Origin: Rhinopithecus roxellana | Lineage: Eukaryota > Chordata > Mammalia > Primates > Cercopithecidae | Length of the DNA stretch: 64,000 nucleotides | NCBI RefSeq assembly: GCF_007565055.1 | Contig: NC_044563.1 | Span: 99,223,489-99,287,488, forward strand | Direction of reading: 5' to 3' | In this document: one piece after another, positions 58,252-64,000 of the stretch | How the letters are laid out: every line of letters begins with the position of its first letter | How positions within the stretch are numbered: the stretch's first letter is position 1 | The notes under the pieces: model-generated | What the model was told of the DNA's origin: nothing | The model's database searches: none | What the model saw: only the letters and a program-made list of their open reading frames with translations | Translations under genes and position numbers: made by a program

Positions 58252-61200
58252 TCAGTTCCCACCTATGAGTGAGAACATGTGGTGTTTGGTTTTCTGTTCT
58301 TGTGATAGTTTGCTAAGAATGATGGTTTCCAGCTGCATCCATGTCCCCACAAAGGATGCAAACTCATCCTTTTTTATGACTGCATAGTATTCCATGGTGT
58401 ATATGTGCCACATTTTCTTAATCCAGTCTGTCACAGATGGACATTTGGGTTGATTCCAAGTCTTTGCTATTGTGAATAGTGCCGCAATAAACATACGTGT
58501 GCATGTGTCTTTGTAGTAGAATAATTTATAATCCTTTGGGTATATACCCAGTAGTGGGATGGCTGGGTCATATGGTACATCTAGTTCTAGATCCTTGAGG
58601 AATTGCCATACTGTTTTCCATAATGGTTGAACTAGTTTACAATCCCACCAACAGTGTAAAAGTGTTCCTATTCCTCCACATCCTCTCCAACATCTGTAGT
58701 TTCCTGACTTTTTAATGACTGCCATTCTAACTGGTGTGAGATGGTATCTCATTGTGGTTTTGATTTGCATTTCTCTGATGGCGAGTGATGATGAGCATTT
58801 TTTCATGTGTCTGTTGGCTGTATGAATGTCTTCTTTTGAGAAATGTCTGTTTATATCCTTTGCCCACTTTTTGATGGGGTTGTTTTTTTCTTGTATATTT
58901 GTTTGAGTTCTTTGTAGATTCTAGATATTAGGCCTTTGTCAGATGGGTAGATTGCAAAAATTTTCTCCCATTCTGTAGGTTGCCTGTTCACTCTGGTGGT
59001 AGTTTCGTTTGCTGTGCAGAAGCTCCTTAGTTTAATTAGATCCCATTTGTCAATTTTGGCTTTTGCTGCCGTTGCGTTTAGTGTTTCAGACATGAAGTCC
59101 TTGCCCATGCCTATGTCCTGAATGGTACTACTTAGATTTTCTTCTAGGGTTTTTATGGTATTAGGTCTAACATTTAAGTCTCTCATCCACCTTGAATTAA
59201 TTTTCGTATAAGGAGTAAGGAAAGGATCCAGTTTCAGCTTTCTACTTACGGCTAGCCAATTTTCCCAGCACCATTTATTAAATAGGGAATCCTTTCCCCA
59301 TTTCTTGTTTCTCTCAGGTTTGTCAAAGATCAGATGGCTGTAGATGTGTGGTATTATTTCTGAGGACTCTGTTCTGTTCCATTGGTCTATATTTCTGTTT
59401 TGGTACCAGTACCATGCTGTTTTGGTTACTGTAGCCTTGTAGTATAATTTGAAGTCAGGTAGCGTGACGCCTCCAGCTTTGTCCTTTTGACTTAGGATTG
59501 TCTTGGCAATGCGGGCTCTTTTTTGGTTCCACATGAACTTTAAAGCCGTTTTTTCCAATTCTGTGAAGAAACTCATTGGTAGCTTGATGGGGATGGCATT
59601 GAATCTATAAATAACCTTGGGCAGTATGGCCATTTTCACGATATTGATTCTTCCTATCCATGAGCATGGTATGTTCTTCCATTTGTTTGTGTCCTCTTTT
59701 ATTTCACTGAGCAGTGGTTTGTAGTTCTCCTTGAAGAGGTCCTTTACATCCCTTGTAAGTTGGATTCCTAGGTATTTTATTGTCTTTGAAGCAATTGTGA
59801 ATGGAAGTTCATTCATGATTTGGCTCTCTGTTTGTCTGTTACTGGTGTATAAGAATGCTTGTGATTTTTGCACATTAATTTTGTATCCTGAGACTTTGCT
59901 GAAGTTGCTTATCAGCTTAAGGAGATTTTGGGCTGAGACAATGGGGTTTTCTAAATATACAATCATGTCATATGCAAACAGGGACAATTTGAATTCTTTT
60001 CCTAACTGAATACCCTTTATTTCTTTCTCTTGCCTGATTGCCCTAGCCAGAACTTCCAACACTATGTTGAATAGGAGTGGTGAGAGAGGGCATCCCTGTC
60101 TTGTGCCAGTTTTCAAAGGGAATTTTTCCAGTTTTTGCCCATTCAGTATGATATTAGCTGTGGGTTTGTCATAAATAGCTCTTATTATTTTGAGGTACGT
60201 TCCATCAATACCGAATTTATTGAGCGTTTTTAGCATGAAGGGCTGTTGAATTTTGTCAAAAGCCTTTTCTGCATCTATTGAGATAATCATGTGGTTCTTG
60301 TCTTTGGTTCTGTTTATATGCTGGATTACCTTTATTGATTTGCAAATGTTGAGCCAGCCTTGCATCCCAAGGATGAAGCCCACTTGATGATGGTGGATAA
60401 GCTTTTGGATGTGCTGCTGAATCCGGTTTGCAAGTATTTTATTGAGGATTTTTGCATCGATGTTCATCAGGGATATTGGTCTAAAATTCTCTTTTTTTGT
60501 TGTGTCTCTGCCAGGCTTTGGTATCAGGATGATGTTGGCCTCATAAAATGAGTTAGGGAGGATTCCCTCTTTTTCTATTGATTGGAATAGTTTCAGAAGG
60601 AATGGTACCAGCTCCTCCTTGTACCTCTGGTAGAATTCAGCTGTGAATCCATCTGGTCCTGGACTTTTTTTGGTGGGCAGGCTATTAATTATTGCCTCAA
60701 TTTCAGAGCCTGCTATTGGTCTATTCAGGGATTCAACTTCTTCCTGGTTTAGTCTTGGGAGAGTGTAAGTGTCCAGGAAATTATTCATTTCTTCTAGATT
60801 TTCTAGTTGATTTGCGTAGAGGTGTTTATAGTATTCTCTGATGGTAGTTTGTATTTCTGTGGGATCGGTGGTGATATCCCCTTTATCATTTTTTATTGCA
60901 TCTATTTGATTCCTCTCTCTTTTCTTCTGTATTAGTCTTGCTAGCGGTCTGTCAATTTTGTTGATCTTTTCAAAAAACCAACTCCTGGATTCATTGATTT
61001 TTTGGAGGGCTTTTTGTGTCTCTATCTCCTTCAGTTCTGCTCTGATCTTAGGTATTTCTTGGCTTCTGCTAGCTTTTGAATGTGTTTGCTCTTGCCTCTC
61101 TAGTTCTTTTAGTTGTGATGTTAGAGTGTCAATTTTAGATCTTTCCTGCTTTCTCTTGTGGGCATTTAGTGCTATAAATTTCCCTCTACACACTGCTTTA

Positions 61201-62062
61201 AATGTGTCCCAGAGATTCTGGTATGTTGTATCTTTGTTCTCATTGGTTTCAAAGAACATCTTTATTTCTGCTTTCATTTTGTTATGTACCCAGTAGTCAT
61301 TCAGGAGCAGGTTGTTCAGTTTCCATGTAGTTGAGCGGTTTTGATTGAGTTTCGTAGTCCTGAGTTCTAGTTTGATTGCACTGTGGTCTGAGAGACAGTT
61401 TGTTATAATTTCTGTTCTTGTACATTTGCTGAGGAGTGCTTTACTTCCAATTATGTGGTCAATTTTCGAATAAGTGTGATGTGGTGCTGAGAAGAATGTA
61501 TATTCTGTGATTTGTGGTGGAGAGTTCTATAGATGTCTATTAGGTCCGCTTGGTGCAGAGATGAGTTCAATTCCTGGATATCCTTGTTAACTTTCTGTCT
61601 CGCTGATCTGTCTAATGTTGACAGTGGAGTGTTGAAGTCTCCCATTATTATTGTATGGGAGTCTAAGTCTCTTTGTAAGTCTCTAAGGACTTGCTTTATG
61701 AATCTGGGTGCTTCTGTATTGGGTGCATATATATTTAGGATCATTAGCTCTTCCTGTTGAATTGATCCCTTTACCATTATGTAATGGCCTTCTTTGTCTC
61801 TTTTGATCTTTGATGGTTTAAAGTCTGTTTTATCAGAGACTAGGATTGCAACCCCTGCTTTTTTTCGTTCTCCATTTGCTTGGTAGATCTTCCTCCATCC
61901 CTTTATTTTGAGCCTACGCATGTCTCTGCATGTGAGCTGGGTCTGCTGAATACAGCAGACTGATGGGTCTTGACTCTTTATCCAGTTTGCCAGTCTGTGT
62001 CTTTTAATTGGAGCATTTACATTTAAGGTTAATATTGTTATGTGTGGACTTGATCCTGCCAT
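58252..62062 (-). pseudogene. L1 ORF2 (endonuclease / reverse transcriptase), inactivated
   Basis: ORF2p nicks target DNA with an APE-like endonuclease and copies L1 RNA at the nick. Start at 62062, 63 nt after the ORF1 stop. Order: endonuclease (about 62062-61350), reverse transcriptase (about 60700-59500), C-terminal Cys-rich region (H-C-W-W-D-C, about 58630) and stop at 58252. Damage I can see: a 1-nt loss near 61511 shifts the endonuclease frame; a loss of about 4 nt in the A-rich stretch near 58885 shifts the frame again; the endonuclease Glu expected after C-C-I-Q reads Gln (codon 61943-61945); three residues after L-N-V-N are missing; the RT box F-A-D-D reads F-A-Y-D (codon 59970-59972), with one residue lost just before it. 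The endonuclease G-D-F-N motif is intact. Open pieces: 62062-61451, 61277-58851 and 58806-58252. It cannot encode a working enzyme. Confidence 0.95.
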
Positions 62063-62125
62063 TATGATATTAACTGGTTATTTTGCTCGTTAGTTGATGC
62101 AGTTTCTTCCTAGCCTCGATGGTCT

Positions 62126-63142
62126 TTACATTTTGACATGTTTTTGCAATGGCTGGTACCTGTTGTTCCTTTCCATGTTTAGGGCTTCCTTCAGGGTCTC
62201 TTGTAAGACAGGCCTGGTGGTGACAAAATCTCTAAGCATTTGCTTATCTGTAAAGGATTTTATTTCTCCTTCACTTATGAGACTTAGTTTGGCTGGATAT
62301 GAAATTCTGGGTTGAAAATTCTTTTCTTTAAGAACGTTGAATATTGGCCCCCACTCTCTTCTGGCTTGGAGAGTTTCTGCCGAGAGATCTGCTGTTAGTC
62401 TGATGGGCTTCCCTTTGTGGGTAACCCGACCTTTCTCTCTGGCTGCCCTTAAGATTTTTTCCTTCATTTCAACTTTAGTGAATCTGGCAATTATGTGTCT
62501 TGGAGTTGCTCTTCTGGAGGAGTATCTTTGTGGCGTTCTCTGTATTTCCTGAATTTGAATGTTGGCCTGCCCTACTAGGTTGGGGAAGTTCTCCTGGATG
62601 ATATCCTGAAGAGTGTTTTCCAACTTGGTTCCATTTTCCCCCTCACTTTCAGGCACCCCAATCAGACGTAGATTTGGTCTTTTTACATAATCCCATACTT
62701 CTTGCAGGCTTTGTTCATTTCTTTTTCTTCTTTTTTCTTTTGGTTTCTCTTCTCGCTTCATTTCATTCATTTGATCCTCAATCGCTGTTACTCTTTCTTC
62801 CAGTTGATCGAGTCGGTTACTGAAGCTTGTGCATTTGTCACGTATTTCTCGTGTCATGGTTTTCATCTCTGTCATTTCATTTATGACCTTCTCTGCATTA
62901 ATTAGTCTAGCTGTCAATTCTTCCACTCTTTTTTCAAGATTTTTAGTTTCTTTGCGCTGGGTACGTAATTCCTCCTTTAGCTCTGAGAAGTTTGATGGAC
63001 TGAAGCCTTCTTCTCTCATCTTGTCAAAGTCATTCTCTGACCAGTTTTGTTCCGTTGCTGGCGATGGGCTGCGCTCCTTTGCAGGGGGAGATGTGCTCTT
63101 ATTTTTTGAATTTCCAGCTTTTCTGCCCTGCTTTTTCCCCAT
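62126..63142 (-). CDS. L1 ORF1 protein (RNA-binding chaperone), intact frame
   Basis: An uninterrupted 338-codon frame, the same length as the usual primate ORF1p. ORF1p forms trimers, coats L1 RNA and is needed for retrotransposition. Seen in order: a basic N-terminus (M-G-K-K), a Glu/Lys/Leu-rich coiled coil at about residues 50-150, an RRM-type domain from about 155 to 250 (R-P-N-L-R-L-I-G-V-P near its start), and a basic C-terminal domain with R-E-K-G-R-V and the A-R-R-E-W segment, ending near 325. No stop, frameshift or missing block is visible. The coiled coil differs more from what I recall of human L1 than the C-terminal half does, which is the usual pattern between lineages. Transcription would come from the L1 5' UTR promoter. 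It counts as a repeat-encoded protein, not a host gene. Confidence 0.9.
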   Translation of the reverse strand: MGKKQGRKAGNSKNKSTSPPAKERSPSPATEQNWSENDFDKMREEGFSPSNFSELKEELRTQRKETKNLEKRVEELTARLINAEKVINEMTEMKTMTREIRDKCTSFSNRLDQLEERVTAIEDQMNEMKREEKPKEKRRKRNEQSLQEVWDYVKRPNLRLIGVPESEGENGTKLENTLQDIIQENFPNLVGQANIQIQEIQRTPQRYSSRRATPRHIIARFTKVEMKEKILRAAREKGRVTHKGKPIRLTADLSAETLQARREWGPIFNVLKEKNFQPRISYPAKLSLISEGEIKSFTDKQMLRDFVTTRPVLQETLKEALNMERNNRYQPLQKHVKM

Positions 63143-64000
63143 CTTTATGGTTTTATCTGTCTCTGGTCTTTGATGATGGTGACGTACTGATGGGGTTTTG
63201 GTATAGGTGTCCTTCCTGTTTGATAGTTTTCCTTCTGACAGTCAGGACCCTCAGCTGTAGGTCTGTTGGAGATTGCTTGAGGTCCACTCCAGACCCTGTT
63301 TGCCTGGGTATCAGCAGCAGAGATTGCAGAAGATAGAATATTGCTGAACAGCGAGTGTACCTGTCTGATTCTTACTTTGGAAGCTTCCTCTCAGGGGTAT
63401 ACTCCACCCTGTGAGGTGTGGGGTGTCAGACTGCCCCTAGTGGGTGATGTCTCCCAGTTAGGCTACTCAGGGGTCAGGGACCCATTTGAGCAGGCAGTCT
63501 GTCCCTTCTCAGATCTCAGCCTCCATGTTGGGAGATCCACTGCTCTCTTCAAAGCTGTCAGACAGAGTCATTTGCATCTGCAGAGGTTCTGCTGCCTTTT
63601 TGTTGTTGTTTTCTTTTAGCTGTGCCCTGTCCCCAGAGGTGGAGTCTACAGAGACAGGCAGGTTTCCTTGAGCTGCTGTGAGCTCCACCCCGTTCGAGCT
63701 TCCCAGAGGCTTTGTTTACCTACTTAAGCCTCAGCAATGGCGGGCGCCCCTCCCCCAGCCTGGCTGCTACCTTGCGGTTAGATCTCAGACTGCTGTGTTA
63801 GCAATGAGGGAGGCTCCGTGGGCGTGGGACCCTCCCGGCCAGGTGTGGGATATATTCTCCTGGTGTGCCAATTGGCTTAAAGCGCAGTATTGGTGTGGGA
63901 GTTACCCGATTTTCCAGGTGTTGTGTGTCTCAGTTCCCCTGGCTAGGAAAAGGGATTCCCTTCCCCCTTGCACTTCCCAGGTGAGGCGATGCCTCGCCCT
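63143..64000 (-). promoter_or_regulatory. L1 5' UTR with internal promoter, incomplete at the window edge
   Basis: GC-richer sequence upstream of ORF1 with typical L1 5' UTR text (on the plus strand: ctgtaggtctgttggagatt, ctgactttgg-type and cagtctgtcccttctcagat). In the family it acts as an RNA polymerase II promoter for the sense transcript, and in recent primates also has antisense promoter activity. The first bases, which carry the YY1 site in the family, fall outside the window. Plus-strand frames here are shadows. Confidence 0.88.

Larger units (their letters stand above)
58004..64000 (-). mobile_element. Near full-length L1 (L1PA-type, Old World monkey), minus strand
   Basis: About 6 kb from the A-tail (58004-58030, with TTTTA units on the plus strand) through 3' UTR, ORF2, 63-bp spacer and ORF1 into the 5' UTR, which runs off the right edge. 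About 860 bp of 5' UTR is visible, close to the usual length for primate L1, so the element is probably full length. It sits inside the older L1. The 3' UTR has the duplicated gatgggtg segment shared with the L1 at 44.2 kb. ORF1 is open, ORF2 is not. Confidence 0.95.

Noticed and set aside
59731..63671. Plus-strand frames of 60-115 codons over the young L1
   Set aside because: They are antisense shadows of L1 ORF1, ORF2 and 5' UTR.
1..64000. CRISPR arrays, operons, phage or plasmid features
   Set aside because: The window is vertebrate DNA by its Alu, L1, MIR and ERV content; no spaced identical repeats or bacterial gene layout occur.

Overview
This is a 64 kb piece of primate nuclear DNA, AT-rich and poor in genes. 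It holds no host protein-coding exon, tRNA, rRNA or snRNA gene that I can support. It reads as intergenic or deep intronic DNA dominated by transposons. Two lines of evidence place it in an Old World monkey (macaque, baboon or vervet type) rather than human. The youngest Alu copies (12176-12476 and 57571-57874) have the cercopithecid AluYR-like wording: ggctcaagcctg at the 5' end, a gagacgggcgg box, a gccgggcgaggtgg right arm and gcgtaaacccggg or gcataaacccggg. Two L1 3' ends (44187-44381 and 58004-58251) share an internally duplicated gatgggtgctgacgag / gatgggtgcagc segment. These assignments rest on my memory of the subfamilies, not on a database search.

Layout. 1-39 kb is mostly unassigned AT-rich DNA with scattered old repeats (MIR, L2, a Tigger MITE, copies of an old LTR-like family, unclassified L2-associated repeats) and five full-length or nearly full-length Alus up to 37.8 kb, plus one Alu fragment. 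39.3-44.4 kb is a cluster of retroelements: a 5'-inverted L1, a rearranged class II (HERV-K/HML-like) endogenous retrovirus fragment with an LTR and broken gag pieces, an Alu inserted in or beside it, a long polypurine tract, and a short monkey-specific L1 3' end with three A-tracts. 44-56.7 kb is again sparse, with L2, MaLR LTR, MIR and AluJ relics. 56.7-64 kb is a nested stack: an old LTR-like repeat is cut by an old L1 (minus strand), which is itself cut by an AluY and by a young, nearly full-length L1 (minus strand) that runs off the right edge.

The only intact long reading frame is L1 ORF1 (62126-63142, minus, 338 codons). Its partner ORF2 is dead: it has two frameshifts, an altered catalytic Glu in the endonuclease and an altered Asp in the reverse-transcriptase FADD box. 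The retroviral gag is present only as broken pieces. I did not find a new biological system. The best leads are the permuted and inverted ERV fragment, the intact ORF1 in a dead L1, the twin-primed L1 and a 16-bp perfect hairpin at 22.3 kb.
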